Positions 45,945 to 55,170 of a stretch of DNA of 64,000 nt are shown here, piece by piece. Position numbers and translations under genes: made by a program. Source of the stretch: Pseudomonas cedrina subsp. cedrina (GTDB taxonomy: Bacteria > Pseudomonadota > Gammaproteobacteria > Pseudomonadales > Pseudomonadaceae); NCBI RefSeq assembly GCF_001983175.1, contig NZ_MNPW01000005.1, positions 310,001-374,000 of the forward strand. The letters run 5' to 3'. The notes under the pieces were generated by a model that had not been told where the DNA came from, made no database searches, and saw only the letters and a list, made by a program, of their open reading frames with translations. How positions within the stretch are numbered: the stretch's first letter is position 1; every line of letters begins with the position of its first letter.

Positions 45945-48257
45945 TCATGAGGCGTGTTTCTGTTGTCCGGCCCAGGGTGCCAGCATAAAGCTGAATGCCA
46001 GGCCCAGGCTGACCGATAAGCCGAAATTACTCACCGCCGGCGTGCTGGACACCGCCAGCAGGCCAAAGGATAACCAGGTCGTCAGCGCCGCCAGCAAGGT
46101 TCCCAACAGGCTGACCGCGGGGCCGCCGATCTGCTCGCGCATCAGGATCGCATAATCGACGCTGATAGCCGTGACCAGCAGCAAGCCGAACAGGCTGAAC
46201 AACGTCAGCGGCTGCCCCAGCCAGCCGAGGCTGGCCAGGCTGCACAGCGCCGCCAGCAGCGGCAGGGCGACGATGCGCAAGGCGCCGCCAAAACCGAAAG
46301 GCAGGATCAGCAGCAGTACGATCAAAACACAGGACATCAGTTTCAATTCGGCGGCGCTGATTTGCGTGTCGGCGAACACCCGGTTCAAATCGCCCAGGCG
46401 GTCCACCAACTGCACACCCGGTAAGTCCAATGCTTGCACCCGCAGCAAGGCCGGGTTGTTCAAACCTTGCAGGCTGACCATGGCCGCCACGCCGCCTTCA
46501 ACCGGGCCAAGCCACAGGGTGCGCCACGGTTCGGCCAGCGGGCCTGCCAGCGCGGCATCGATGTCCTGGGTGGGCAGCGCTTGCAGTTGCGCAACTTCGG
46601 CCTGCAGCGCACTGGCGGGCACGCCGAGATCGAGCAGCGGCTGCCAGTGTTGCGGCAGTTGGTTCAGCGCATCGCGCAATTGTTGTTGCTCTGCGGGCAG
46701 GCTGACCAATTGATTGAGCGCCAGGTAGCCCTTGAGTTTGTCCATGTTCACCAGTGGGTCCAGGCGCTGCGCCAACGCAGCCTGGCGCTCCAGCAGTTGC
46801 TGCTGGGTGTCTGCGCGCACCAGGAAGAACTGGCTGGTGGGCTGGAACCCGGTAATGCGCGCCACGGCCTGGGCTTCCTGCAGCAATTGCGGCGGCGCGC
46901 CGATCCATTGGCGAATATCGTTTTTGCTATTCAAGTGCCATAAGCCACCTGCGCAAAACAGCAGCAGCGCCCCCAGCAATACCGGGCTCGGCACGCGCTT
47001 GAGCAAGGATGCGCGCGCGCGCCACATCCCTTCGGCGATGCGCAGCGGCCATTGCGCCGGGCGCAGCTCTGCGCCGTTTAGCAGTGCCGGCAGCAGGCAC
47101 ACGGCGCACAAGTAGGCGCCGACCAAACCCGCGGCAGAGAACACCGCGATTTGCGTCAAGGCCGGAAACGGCGTCCAGGCCAGCGCCAGATACCCGATGC
47201 AACTGGTCGCCAGGCTCAGGCTCAAGCCTGGCAGCGTGAGGCGCAACGCCGGCCAACTGCGCCAAGGCCGCAGGCTCCAACTTTTCGACAAGTAATGCAG
47301 CGGGTAGTCCACCGCCACGCCGATCAGGCTGGAGCCCAGTACCAGCGTCATCACATGCATATGGTCAAACAGCGCAACACAGGCCACCGCGCCAAACAGC
47401 ATGCCCACCAGCACCGGCACAAAGGCCAGCAGCACGCGCCAGCGCCGGAACGCCAGCAACAGCAGTAACAGGATGCCGACGGTCGCGCCGCCGCCGACCC
47501 ATGTGATTTCCCGGGTGGCCTGCTGCTGACCATTGGCGGCGTAGAGCAAGCCGCTGGCGGCGAGCAATTGGGCGCCGTGCCCGGCGGCCTGCTCGCGGCT
47601 GGCCTGGAGCAGATCCGCCACCTGCAGCGGCAGTTTCATATCGAAGGCATTGCCGGTGGTGCGCGCGCGCAGCAACACCCAGCTTTTGCCGTCGGCATCG
47701 GCGATCAGCGCGCCGCTGCCGATATCCAGCTGCACGGCGCCGCGCTGCGGCTGGCTGTTCTGGATGCGCCCGGTCAGGCCCAGCCAGTCGTCCTGGCTGG
47801 GCACCAGGCTGAAACCGGTAAAGGGGTCGAACAATGCCTGTACGCGCTGTTGGATAAACGCGTCAGGGTGCTCGATCAGCTGCTCACGGTCCTTGGCCGA
47901 GAGCATGGCCAGGCGCCCGCGCAGCAATTGCTCGCGCAGTGCCGGCAAGTCGGCTTGCAGGTTCCATTGCACCTTTTCAAACAACCCGCTGGCCTGCCAG
48001 CGCTCGCCCAATTGTTGGGCCACGGCCACGGCTTGCTGGCGGTCGGCATGCCCGACCAGCACCAGCATTTCGCGGTTCAGCGGTTCTTGCATGCGTTGTT
48101 CGGCCTGCTGTTCCAGCGCATCCGGCGTGCTGCCCGGCACCAGCTCCATCAGGTTGGCCGACAACGGCGCGCCGTGACGCCACTGCCAGCCGGCCAGGGC
48201 CAGCATGGCGACCAGCAGGATCAGGAACAGGCGCGGCAGCAGGCGCTCACTGGGCAA
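45945..48257 (-). CDS. MMPL/RND-family exporter (ApeM-like)
   Basis: A 770-residue inner-membrane transporter with the MMPL layout: one helix, a large periplasmic loop, five helices, and the same again. Examples are LFLILLVAMLALAGW at the start, ITWVGGGATVGILLLLLLAF and GSSLIGVAVDYPLHYL (first half), and LFGLLLVTAISVDYAILMREQ (second half), with the typical VDY motifs. It is thought to move the finished aryl polyene lipid across the inner membrane to the LolA-like carrier encoded next door. It overlaps that gene by 11 bp. Confidence 0.87.
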   Translation of the reverse strand: MPSERLLPRLFLILLVAMLALAGWQWRHGAPLSANLMELVPGSTPDALEQQAEQRMQEPLNREMLVLVGHADRQQAVAVAQQLGERWQASGLFEKVQWNLQADLPALREQLLRGRLAMLSAKDREQLIEHPDAFIQQRVQALFDPFTGFSLVPSQDDWLGLTGRIQNSQPQRGAVQLDIGSGALIADADGKSWVLLRARTTGNAFDMKLPLQVADLLQASREQAAGHGAQLLAASGLLYAANGQQQATREITWVGGGATVGILLLLLLAFRRWRVLLAFVPVLVGMLFGAVACVALFDHMHVMTLVLGSSLIGVAVDYPLHYLSKSWSLRPWRSWPALRLTLPGLSLSLATSCIGYLALAWTPFPALTQIAVFSAAGLVGAYLCAVCLLPALLNGAELRPAQWPLRIAEGMWRARASLLKRVPSPVLLGALLLFCAGGLWHLNSKNDIRQWIGAPPQLLQEAQAVARITGFQPTSQFFLVRADTQQQLLERQAALAQRLDPLVNMDKLKGYLALNQLVSLPAEQQQLRDALNQLPQHWQPLLDLGVPASALQAEVAQLQALPTQDIDAALAGPLAEPWRTLWLGPVEGGVAAMVSLQGLNNPALLRVQALDLPGVQLVDRLGDLNRVFADTQISAAELKLMSCVLIVLLLILPFGFGGALRIVALPLLAALCSLASLGWLGQPLTLFSLFGLLLVTAISVDYAILMREQIGGPAVSLLGTLLAALTTWLSFGLLAVSSTPAVSNFGLSVSLGLAFSFMLAPWAGQQKHAS

Positions 48258-48942
48258 AGTCGTGTTGCTCCGCGTCAGTCAAGGGTTGGCTCGCCGTGCT
48301 GTCCTGCATGCGCAGCAGGGTGCTGTCGCCCTGGGTTTCCAGCAATTCGATTTTCTGCACCAGTTCGCCACCGTCGATATTGATTTGGGTGAAGACTTGC
48401 TTGAGCAGCAGCGAGCGCGGCACCAGGGTCAATTTCCACTGCTTGGCCTCGCCTTGCAGTTGCAGGTCGAAGTCACGCTGCAGGCCGCTGCTGTCGCCCT
48501 GGAGCACGGCGAGGAACAGGCGGTTCTGTTCGGCGCCGGCGCTCTTGTTCGGCAGCAGTTGCCAGCCATTGGCGTCACGCCGGGCGATGCCCCGGGCGCT
48601 GATGCGGTAGTCCTGTTGCAGCGGGGTTTTGAGCAGCCACAGCAGGCCATGGTCCTTGGCCAGGACGAAGGTGCCTTTGCTGACGAGGGGCTGGGGCAGG
48701 GCGCGCAGGTGTTTTTCCTGGGTGAAGTTGCCGTGGATGACGGTGGGTTTGGCTAACTGATCGCTTAGTTGCTGCAAGTCGAAAGCCTGGGCCAGGCCCG
48801 GAATACTTAATAGCAGGATTAACGCGATCCCTGTGGGAGCGGGCTTGCCCGCGAAGAACCTGAGAGCGCCGCGTAGCATCAGGCGACCCGCGTTATCGTT
48901 AACGTCCATCGCGAGCAAGCCCGCTCCCACAGGAGATCTCAT
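48247..48942 (-). CDS. LolA-like outer-membrane carrier with REPIN-encoded N-terminus
   Basis: A 231-residue LolA-fold periplasmic carrier (FDLQQLSDQLAKPTVIHGNFTQEKHL, then LPQPLVSKGTFVLAKDHGLLWLLKTPLQQDYRIS). The ATG at 48942 overlaps the thioesterase stop as ATGA, like its operon neighbours. A complete REPIN (48833-48930) lies directly after it, in frame and without stops, so the protein reads MRSPVGAGLLAMDV...FFAGKPAPTG before the hydrophobic core IALILLLSIPGLAQA. The signal peptide is therefore about 33 residues longer than normal, unless translation starts at an internal Met (for example MLRGALRFF). Confidence 0.82.
   Translation of the reverse strand: MRSPVGAGLLAMDVNDNAGRLMLRGALRFFAGKPAPTGIALILLLSIPGLAQAFDLQQLSDQLAKPTVIHGNFTQEKHLRALPQPLVSKGTFVLAKDHGLLWLLKTPLQQDYRISARGIARRDANGWQLLPNKSAGAEQNRLFLAVLQGDSSGLQRDFDLQLQGEAKQWKLTLVPRSLLLKQVFTQINIDGGELVQKIELLETQGDSTLLRMQDSTASQPLTDAEQHDFAQ
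48833..48930. repeat. REPIN inside the LolA-like gene
   Basis: An inverted REP pair of the CGGG..CCCG subtype, GTGGGAG ends outermost, in codons 4 to 37 of the LolA-like gene. All other complete REPINs in the window are intergenic. Confidence 0.88.
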
Positions 48943-49364
48943 TCCAGGGCCCTTTCTACGGCGTCGGTGAATATTTTTGGGGAGGCAAGCTGCATCTCGC
49001 GGGTCGCGACTTCCACCGCCACCTGCACAGTGCTGGCACGGGTCAAGCGCTCGCCGCTGGCCACATCGGTAATCAGGTAATTGACCTTCAAGCGGTTCTC
49101 CCATTCCACCAGGCTGGCGCGTACGTTGATGGTCTGGCCGAACACCGCGCCGCGCACGTAGCGCAGTTGCATGTCGATCACCGGCCAGGCATAGCCGGAC
49201 TCGAGCATCGCCGTGTAGTTGTGGCCGATCTTGTCCAGTAGCGCGCAGCGCGCCACTTCCAGGTATTTCACGTAATGCCCGTGCCAGACGACGTTCATGG
49301 TGTCGACGTCAAAAAACGGCACGAGGATTTCAGTGTCGCAATGCAGCACGCCCTGGCTACGCAT
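48939..49364 (-). CDS. 4-Hydroxybenzoyl-CoA-type thioesterase (ApeK-like)
   Basis: A 141-residue hot-dog thioesterase with the conserved FFDVDTMNVVWHGHYVKYLEVARCALLD (Asp in VDTM, HGHY). It could edit or release acyl-ACP chains. The start at 49364 overlaps the ammonia-lyase gene by 8 bp; a longer reading in this frame is just the lyase in another frame. Confidence 0.85.
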   Translation of the reverse strand: MRSQGVLHCDTEILVPFFDVDTMNVVWHGHYVKYLEVARCALLDKIGHNYTAMLESGYAWPVIDMQLRYVRGAVFGQTINVRASLVEWENRLKVNYLITDVASGERLTRASTVQVAVEVATREMQLASPKIFTDAVERALE

Positions 49365-50898
49365 GCAGCCTCCAGTGTTGCTCGGCGATGCGTTGCAGGC
49401 ACAGGCGCAGTTCGCCTTCCAGCGCACGGTCTTCGATGACCGGCGGGAAGTCTTTGGCGAGTGCATCGTGCATCGCCGCCAGCGCTGGTGGCAACGGCCG
49501 CGCATCCTCGGCCTGGGTACGCAGCCACACGCCCTGGTTGGCGGCAAGCAAGGTCGCGGCGGCGACTTGCTCGGTCAGCTCCAGCACGCGGATCGCATCG
49601 CGGGCAGCAATGGTGCCCATGCTGACCTTGTCCTGGTTATGGCACTCGGTGGAGCGCGAGAACACGCTGGCCGGCATGGTGTTTTTCAGCGCTTCGGCGG
49701 TCCAGGCGCTGGTGCCGATCTGCACGGCCTTGAAGCCATGGTTGATCATCGCGCGCTCCGCCGGGGCTCCGGACAGGTTGCTCGGCAGGCCATGGTTGTA
49801 GCGCACGTCCACCAGCAGTGCGAGCTGGCGGTCGAGCAGGTCGGCGACGTTGGCGACCAGGGTCTTGAGGCTGTCCATGGCAAAGGCGATGTGCCCGCCG
49901 TAGAAGTGCCCACCGTGGAGCACGCGCTCTTCTTCGGCGTCGATGATCGGGTTGTCATTGGCGCTGTTCAGCTCGATCTCGATGAAGGAACGCAGCCAGT
50001 TCAGGCTGTCGGCCAACACGCCGAGTACATGGGGCGCGCAACGCAGCGAGTAACGGTCCTGCAGGCGATGCAGCGGCGCGGCCGGCGCGTCGATCGCCAG
50101 GTCCTTGCGCAGCCACGCGGCAACTTGCATCTGCCCGGGGTGCGGCTTGGCGGCGAACAGACGCTCGTCGAAATGTTCCGGGTTGCCTTGCAGCGCCACC
50201 ACGTTCATCGCGGTGATGCGCGTGGCCAGTTGCAGCAAGTAGTCGGCACGGGCGAAGGCCAGGCAGGCCAGGCCGGTCATCACGGCGGTGCCGTTCATCA
50301 GCGCCAGGGCTTCCTTGGGACGCAGCACCAGCGGCTCCCAGCCCAGTTCACGATGTACATCGGCGGCCTGGCGGCGTTCGCCACGGAACATCACCTCGCG
50401 CTCGCCGGAGAGGGTCGCGGCTACGTAGGACAGCGGCGTCAAGTCACCGCTGGCGCCTACCGAGCCTTCTTCCGGGATCAGCGGCAACACGTCGTGTTCG
50501 AGGAACGCATGCAGGCGCTCAAGCAGTTCCACGCGCACCCCGGACACGCCGTGGCACAGCGACTGCAACCGCGCGGCCAGCACTGCCCGGGTGGCTTGGG
50601 CATCGAGCAACTTGCCCAGGCCGCACCCATGAAAGGTGTACAGATGACGCGGCAAGGCCTCGACGTGCTGCAACGGCACGGCAACCACGCAGGAGTCGCC
50701 ATAGCCGGTGGTCACGCCATAAATCACGCCTTCCTTGTCCAGCAGCGAATCGAGAAACTGCGCGCCCTTGGCGATGCGCTGGCGATAGGCGGCATCGCCC
50801 TGCAATTGGGTCGGCGCCTGACGGTTGGCCAAAGCCAGCACGTCTTCGATGCGCAAGGCGCGTTCGCCAAAGGTTACCGGCTCAAGATGCGTGGTCAT
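49357..50898 (-). CDS. MIO-dependent aromatic amino acid ammonia-lyase
   Basis: A 513-residue member of the HAL/PAL/TAL family. The MIO prosthetic group forms from Ala149-Ser150-Gly151 (GSVGASGDLTPLSY). Tyr60 (GVIYGVTTGYG), SRSTECHNQDKVSMG and the NSANDNP motif are also present. At the substrate-selectivity pair, where histidases have Ser-His and R. sphaeroides TAL has His-Leu, this protein has Phe89-His90 (RHLYTFHGCGLG). Databases may name it histidine ammonia-lyase, but no hut genes are nearby. In an aryl polyene operon the likely job is to make 4-coumarate or cinnamate as aryl starter. It overlaps the acyltransferase gene by 17 bp. Confidence 0.82.
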   Translation of the reverse strand: MTTHLEPVTFGERALRIEDVLALANRQAPTQLQGDAAYRQRIAKGAQFLDSLLDKEGVIYGVTTGYGDSCVVAVPLQHVEALPRHLYTFHGCGLGKLLDAQATRAVLAARLQSLCHGVSGVRVELLERLHAFLEHDVLPLIPEEGSVGASGDLTPLSYVAATLSGEREVMFRGERRQAADVHRELGWEPLVLRPKEALALMNGTAVMTGLACLAFARADYLLQLATRITAMNVVALQGNPEHFDERLFAAKPHPGQMQVAAWLRKDLAIDAPAAPLHRLQDRYSLRCAPHVLGVLADSLNWLRSFIEIELNSANDNPIIDAEEERVLHGGHFYGGHIAFAMDSLKTLVANVADLLDRQLALLVDVRYNHGLPSNLSGAPAERAMINHGFKAVQIGTSAWTAEALKNTMPASVFSRSTECHNQDKVSMGTIAARDAIRVLELTEQVAAATLLAANQGVWLRTQAEDARPLPPALAAMHDALAKDFPPVIEDRALEGELRLCLQRIAEQHWRLHA

Positions 50899-51817
50899 CG
50901 GTTTTCCAGAAAGGGTAAAAGTTGAACCATTGTTGGGGCGCTTCCAGGCAGAACTGGCCCAGGCGTGCGGCATAGCGCGCGGTCCATAGGGCAATGACCT
51001 GCTCGCGGGTGCTGCGTTTCCATTCGATCAACTCGGCGAAAGGCTCGATGCTCAGGCGATAGCGCCGCCCGTGCTTGAGGCACATCAGCAGGTTCACCGG
51101 GCATTTGAGCAGGCCGGCCAGCAGCCACGGCCCCTGCGGGAAGGCGGCGTCATGGCCGAGGAAGTCTACGCGCACCGTGCGCCCGCCGTGCAGCGGCACG
51201 CGGTCGCCGGCAATCGCCAGCCACTCACCGTCGTCCAGGCGCTGGCTGAGCTGCAGCATGGTGGCCGGGTCCAGTTCGCTGACCTGGATCAGGCGCAAGT
51301 GGGTTGCCCCGGCTTCGCCCAGCAGGCGGTTGAATTGTTCGGCATGCTTGGTGTGCACCAGCACGTTCATGGTGACTTGCTCACCGATCTCGGCGAGGGC
51401 GCGGCACACTTCCAGGTTGCCCAGGTGCGCGCCCACCAGCATCTGCCCGCGGTCACCACGCAGTTGCCCGCGCAATTGCGCCGGGTCGTTGATCTCGATC
51501 TGTTCCAGGCGCAGCTTGCCGTTCCACACGTCGAGCTTGTCGAGCAGCGAGTCGGCAAAGGCCATGAACTGGCCGAAGACCTTCCAGTGCGTTGGGCGCA
51601 AGGCTTCACGCCCGCTCCAGTCGGCCAGGCGCTGTTGGTACTGCCAGGCGCTGCGGCGCGCGGTGCGGCCGAACAGGAAAAAGTACAACACGATGCCGTA
51701 CAGCACCGGGCTCAGCACTCGGCGGCCGAGGACCTTGGCGGCGAACGCGGTGAATTTCATCAGCCAGTAGCTGCCGCGTTCTTCGCGGTCGGCCCAGTGT
51801 TTGGTGCTGTCGCTCAT
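50882..51817 (-). CDS. LpxL-like lysophospholipid acyltransferase
   Basis: A 311-residue LpxL/HtrB-type acyltransferase with an N-terminal membrane helix (VLSPVLYGIVLYFFLFG) and the HxxxxE-type block AHLGNLEVCRAL. Further on it has AGDRVPLHGGRTVRVDFLG. In E. coli-type ape clusters a glycosyltransferase and an acyltransferase are one protein (ApeJ); here they are two genes joined by an ATGA overlap. It may attach a fatty acyl anchor to the pigment. Confidence 0.83.
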   Translation of the reverse strand: MSDSTKHWADREERGSYWLMKFTAFAAKVLGRRVLSPVLYGIVLYFFLFGRTARRSAWQYQQRLADWSGREALRPTHWKVFGQFMAFADSLLDKLDVWNGKLRLEQIEINDPAQLRGQLRGDRGQMLVGAHLGNLEVCRALAEIGEQVTMNVLVHTKHAEQFNRLLGEAGATHLRLIQVSELDPATMLQLSQRLDDGEWLAIAGDRVPLHGGRTVRVDFLGHDAAFPQGPWLLAGLLKCPVNLLMCLKHGRRYRLSIEPFAELIEWKRSTREQVIALWTARYAARLGQFCLEAPQQWFNFYPFWKTDDHAS

Positions 51818-52548
51818 GCCTGCCACCGGCGCCACAGGATCATCGGCGCACGCACCAGCATGCCGAAGAACAGGCGGGTGTGCATCGCCGAGATGCGCAC
51901 GTTGTCGTGGAACAGGCGAAAGTGCGACAGGCCGTCGGCCGGGTAATGCACCTGGGTCGGCAGCCAGCGCATCGGCTGGTTGCGCCAGGCCAGGCGCACC
52001 AGGATGTCGGAGTCAAAATCCATGCGCGTGCCGATGTAGGCCGAGTCCATCAGTGCCAGCACCGGTGCCAGCGGGTACACGCGAAAGCCGCACATCGAGT
52101 CGCGAATCTGCAGCGACAGGGTGTTGATCCACACCCACACGTGGGTCAGGTAGCGCGCGTACAGGCGGCCTTTGGGCACGCTGTCGTCGTATTCGGGGTA
52201 GCCGCAGATCACCGCGTCGGGGTGCCTGCGCGAGAGGTCGAGGAACGTCTCGACTTCGCGCAGGTCGTGCTGGCCGTCGGCGTCCACTTGCAGGGTGTGG
52301 GTGTAACCCAGGCGTGCGGCTTCGCGGAAACCAGCCATCACCGCGCCGCCTTTGCCCTGGTTGCTGGGCAGGGTCAGCAGGGTGACGTTGTCGAGCGTCG
52401 CCAGTTGCGCCAATACCGCTGCGCAGGCCGGGCTGCTGCCGTCGTCGACCAACAGGCAGGGCAAGCCATTGTTCAACAGGCGGTGGACCACGGCGGGCAC
52501 GGCGGTTTCGTGGTTGTAGACCGGGATCAGGGCGCAGGGGTTATGCAT
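51814..52548 (-). CDS. Family 2 glycosyltransferase
   Basis: A 244-residue GT2 enzyme beginning MHNPCALIPVYNHETAVPAVVHRL, with nucleotide-sugar-binding LLVDDGSSP, GKGGAVMAGFREA and the DXD motif in VDADGQHD. AGGAG lies 9 bp before the start at 52548; the frame stays open upstream only through REP sequence. It probably links the aryl polyene to a sugar-containing lipid anchor. Confidence 0.85.
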   Translation of the reverse strand: MHNPCALIPVYNHETAVPAVVHRLLNNGLPCLLVDDGSSPACAAVLAQLATLDNVTLLTLPSNQGKGGAVMAGFREAARLGYTHTLQVDADGQHDLREVETFLDLSRRHPDAVICGYPEYDDSVPKGRLYARYLTHVWVWINTLSLQIRDSMCGFRVYPLAPVLALMDSAYIGTRMDFDSDILVRLAWRNQPMRWLPTQVHYPADGLSHFRLFHDNVRISAMHTRLFFGMLVRAPMILWRRWQA

Positions 52549-52581
52549 GGAGGAGGGCTCCTGATACACCGCGTCGACTGC

Positions 52582-52674
52582 ATCGCAGGCAAGCCAGCTC
52601 CCACATTTGAACGGCTGTGTACATAAGACGTGTGGCTGGCGCAGGTCCAGTGTGGGAGCTGGCTTGCCTGCGAT
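52582..52674. repeat. Two REPs in tail-to-tail order inside the operon
   Basis: Two REPs of the CTGG subtype at 52582-52604 and 52652-52674. Their order is opposite to that of all REPINs in this window: the GTGGGAG ends point inward. They fill most of the only sizeable gap (52549-52697) in the biosynthetic operon. Confidence 0.85.
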
Positions 52675-52697
52675 TGAGCGCGAAGCGCTCACTTGGC

Positions 52698-54368
52698 TTA
52701 CGCATCGACACTCTCCAGCACTATCCGGCCGCTGGAACAGGCCGCGACCCCATTGCGATAGGCGAAATACAACTTGCTGCGTTCCGGGTCAAAGCGCAGG
52801 TGCAATTCGATGTGATCACCCGGGCGCACCAATTGCTGAAACTTGAGCACTTCCATGCCGGCAAACGTCGCCGGCAAATCGAGCAGTTGCTGGCCCAGGC
52901 TGAATGCCCATTCCACCTGCACCACCCCCGGCAGCACCGGCGTGACCGGGAAGTGCCCGCTGAAGTAGGCGAGGTCCGGCGGGACGCTCAGTTGCAAGGT
53001 CCATTCGCCGTCGGCTTCGGCTTGTTCCAGTACGTCGGGCGTTTTCGGCCTGGGGGCCAGCAGCAGCGCCTCGACGTCGGCCTGAGGCAGCTTGCCTTGG
53101 CTGTTCAGCGGCAGTTGCCGCAGCAAACGCCAGCGCCGCGGCAGCGCCAGGGCTTCGCAATGTTGGCTCAAATGTTGGCGCAGCGTCTGGGTGAGTGCGC
53201 GCCGACCCTGATTGCGCAGGGCATGCAAGCCCTCGGCGCTCAGCACCACCAGGGCGCCGAGGGAGGCGCGGTTTTCCTGCACCACCCCCAGACGGGTTTC
53301 CGCGACCCATGAGTGGGCCACCAGTGCCTGCTCCAGCATGGGCAGGGAGATGCGTTTTTCTTCCAGCTTGACGATTCGGTCCAGACGCCCGAGCAGCTCG
53401 AAACGGCCATCGGCATGGATGCGCGCGGCGTCGGCGGTGTGTTCGATATGCCCGGCGGGCAAGTAGGGCGAAGCGATGCGCAGGGCGCCGTCGGCGTCCT
53501 GGCTCAGTTGCACATCGGCGAACGGCTGCCAGGGCTGCGCGCCTTGGCGCCAGGCGATGCCACCGGTTTCCGAGCTGCCGAGGATTTCGGTCGGCCATTG
53601 CTGCAAACGATCGTACAGGCTGCCGGCGGCTTCCACGGGCAACGCGCCGCCGGACGAAAACACCCGCGACACCTGGCTCAGCGCGGGCCAGTCGAGGTTG
53701 TCGCCCATGCGCTTGAGCAGCGCCGGGCTGGCGACCCAGGCAAAGCGTGCGTGCTCACGGCTGGCGCGCTGCAAATCCTCGGGGAAGGCCAGTTGCTTGC
53801 GCACAAACGTACGACCGGCGCACAGCGGCCATAGCACGCGGAACAGCAAGCCGTAGATATGCTGGGTGGCGACGCTGCCAATGATGCAGGCGTCTTTAAG
53901 GTCCGCGCCCCACAGCGTTTCCAGGGCTTCGACTTCGTTGGCCAGCTGGCGCAGGGTCTTGTCGATGCGCTTGGGTTCGCCACTGGAGCCGGAGGTGCAC
54001 AGGCTCAGTTGGCAGGCATCCAGGTCGAGCACGGCAGCGCTCAGCGGTGCTTGATACAGCGCGTCCAGGTGAGCCGCTTCGGTCAGCCAGGCATCGACTA
54101 CCGCGTCCCAGCGTTGGCGGGTCTGGGGTTGCAAATCGGCGGGCAGCAGCACGCTGACCCCGGCCCGCCAGGCGCCCAGCAGGGCAATCGCCAGCAGGCC
54201 CGCATCTTCCAGATGCACGGCCAGGCGCCGAATACCCCGCGCCTGCAGCCCCGCCGCCAGGCTCAGGGCCTGCTCCCACAGCTGTGCGTGGCTCATTTGA
54301 GGTGCGGTGGTCACCCAACGCTGTTGCAGCGGCTCAAGCAGCAAGTGCTCAAGTTTCAACCCATTCAT
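52698..54368 (-). CDS. Acyl/aryl ligase fused to a hot-dog dehydratase (ApeH-ApeI-like)
   Basis: A 556-residue two-domain protein. Residues 1 to about 450 are an AMP-forming ligase: [19 protein letters not shown] is the P-loop, [13 protein letters not shown] and [12 protein letters not shown] follow, and [20 protein letters not shown] is the hinge region. Residues about 460-556 are a FabZ/ApeI-like hot-dog domain ([41 protein letters not shown]). Aryl polyene clusters of E. coli type encode these as separate ApeH and ApeI. The ligase loads the aryl acid onto an ACP. ATGA overlap with the gene before. Confidence 0.85.
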   Translation of the reverse strand: MNGLKLEHLLLEPLQQRWVTTAPQMSHAQLWEQALSLAAGLQARGIRRLAVHLEDAGLLAIALLGAWRAGVSVLLPADLQPQTRQRWDAVVDAWLTEAAHLDALYQAPLSAAVLDLDACQLSLCTSGSSGEPKRIDKTLRQLANEVEALETLWGADLKDACIIGSVATQHIYGLLFRVLWPLCAGRTFVRKQLAFPEDLQRASREHARFAWVASPALLKRMGDNLDWPALSQVSRVFSSGGALPVEAAGSLYDRLQQWPTEILGSSETGGIAWRQGAQPWQPFADVQLSQDADGALRIASPYLPAGHIEHTADAARIHADGRFELLGRLDRIVKLEEKRISLPMLEQALVAHSWVAETRLGVVQENRASLGALVVLSAEGLHALRNQGRRALTQTLRQHLSQHCEALALPRRWRLLRQLPLNSQGKLPQADVEALLLAPRPKTPDVLEQAEADGEWTLQLSVPPDLAYFSGHFPVTPVLPGVVQVEWAFSLGQQLLDLPATFAGMEVLKFQQLVRPGDHIELHLRFDPERSKLYFAYRNGVAACSSGRIVLESVDA

Positions 54369-54910
54369 ACGCGGCCTCGAACCCTTTGTCGTACCAGCCA
54401 TTCCACGGCAAACAACAGCCCCATCAACCCATAGGCGATCAGGCCGTTGTACAACGTCCACCAGCTCAGCGGCGCCCACAGGGTGAGGGCGGCCGCGAGC
54501 AGGCCATTACACAAAAAAAACACGCTCCACACCACGGTCACCTGGCGGGTATACACCACGGCGTGGGGCGGCAACACCGGATCGGTCATGCGCGCCAGGC
54601 GCTCGACCATCGGCGGGCCGTACCTGAGGCTCAAGCCAAACACCGCCAACATGAATGCACTGACCAGGCTCGGGTACCAGCGCAGCAGGTGCGGGCTGTC
54701 GAACCAGGCCAGCGCCAGGCAGAACACGATTACCGCCGATGCCATCCAACGGCTGCCGGGGCGTCGTGCAGCGGTCAGCGCCCGCAACAGCCACAGGCTG
54801 CCCAACAGCAGGCCGAACTGCCACGGCGCAAAGTGCTCGGTGCCGAAATACACCGCAAAGGGGTACAGCAGCCCCGCCAGCAACAGACCAAGGCCAATCA
54901 GCCGGCTCAT
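54365..54910 (-). CDS. Integral membrane protein of aryl polyene clusters (COG4648-like)
   Basis: A 181-residue protein with about five or six membrane helices (LIGLGLLLAGLLYPFAVYFG, FGLLLGSLWLLRAL, WMASAVIVFCLALAWF, WSVFFLCNGLLAAALTLWA, LYNGLIAYGLMGLLFAVEWLV). It is always found between ACP and ligase genes in ape clusters (ApeG position). The function is unknown. It overlaps the ACP gene by 4 bp. Confidence 0.78.
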   Translation of the reverse strand: MSRLIGLGLLLAGLLYPFAVYFGTEHFAPWQFGLLLGSLWLLRALTAARRPGSRWMASAVIVFCLALAWFDSPHLLRWYPSLVSAFMLAVFGLSLRYGPPMVERLARMTDPVLPPHAVVYTRQVTVVWSVFFLCNGLLAAALTLWAPLSWWTLYNGLIAYGLMGLLFAVEWLVRQRVRGRV

Positions 54911-55161
54911 GCGGCCGGTTGGACCAGACGGTACACCGCCTCAACCACGTCGTTCACGGTACGCACTGCCTTGAATTCTTCGGCGGCGATCTTCTTGCCG
55001 GTCTGGCGCTTGATATGGTCGATCAAGTCCACCGCGTCGATGCTGTCGATTTCCAGGTCCTGGTACAGGTTGGCGTCAAGGGTGACGCGTGCAGGCTCCA
55101 GTTCAAACAGTTCCACCAAGGCGTCGCGCAGGGTGTTGAAAATATCGTCACGAGTTTGCAT
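54907..55161 (-). CDS. Acyl carrier protein
   Basis: An 84-residue ACP. The phosphopantetheine attachment site is Ser40 in DLEIDSIDAVDLIDHI. It is the second of two ACPs (ApeE/ApeF-like) in the operon; which carries the aryl starter and which the extender cannot be told from sequence. No phosphopantetheinyl transferase gene is in the window. Confidence 0.88.
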   Translation of the reverse strand: MQTRDDIFNTLRDALVELFELEPARVTLDANLYQDLEIDSIDAVDLIDHIKRQTGKKIAAEEFKAVRTVNDVVEAVYRLVQPAA

Positions 55162-55170
55162 GGTCCGGTC

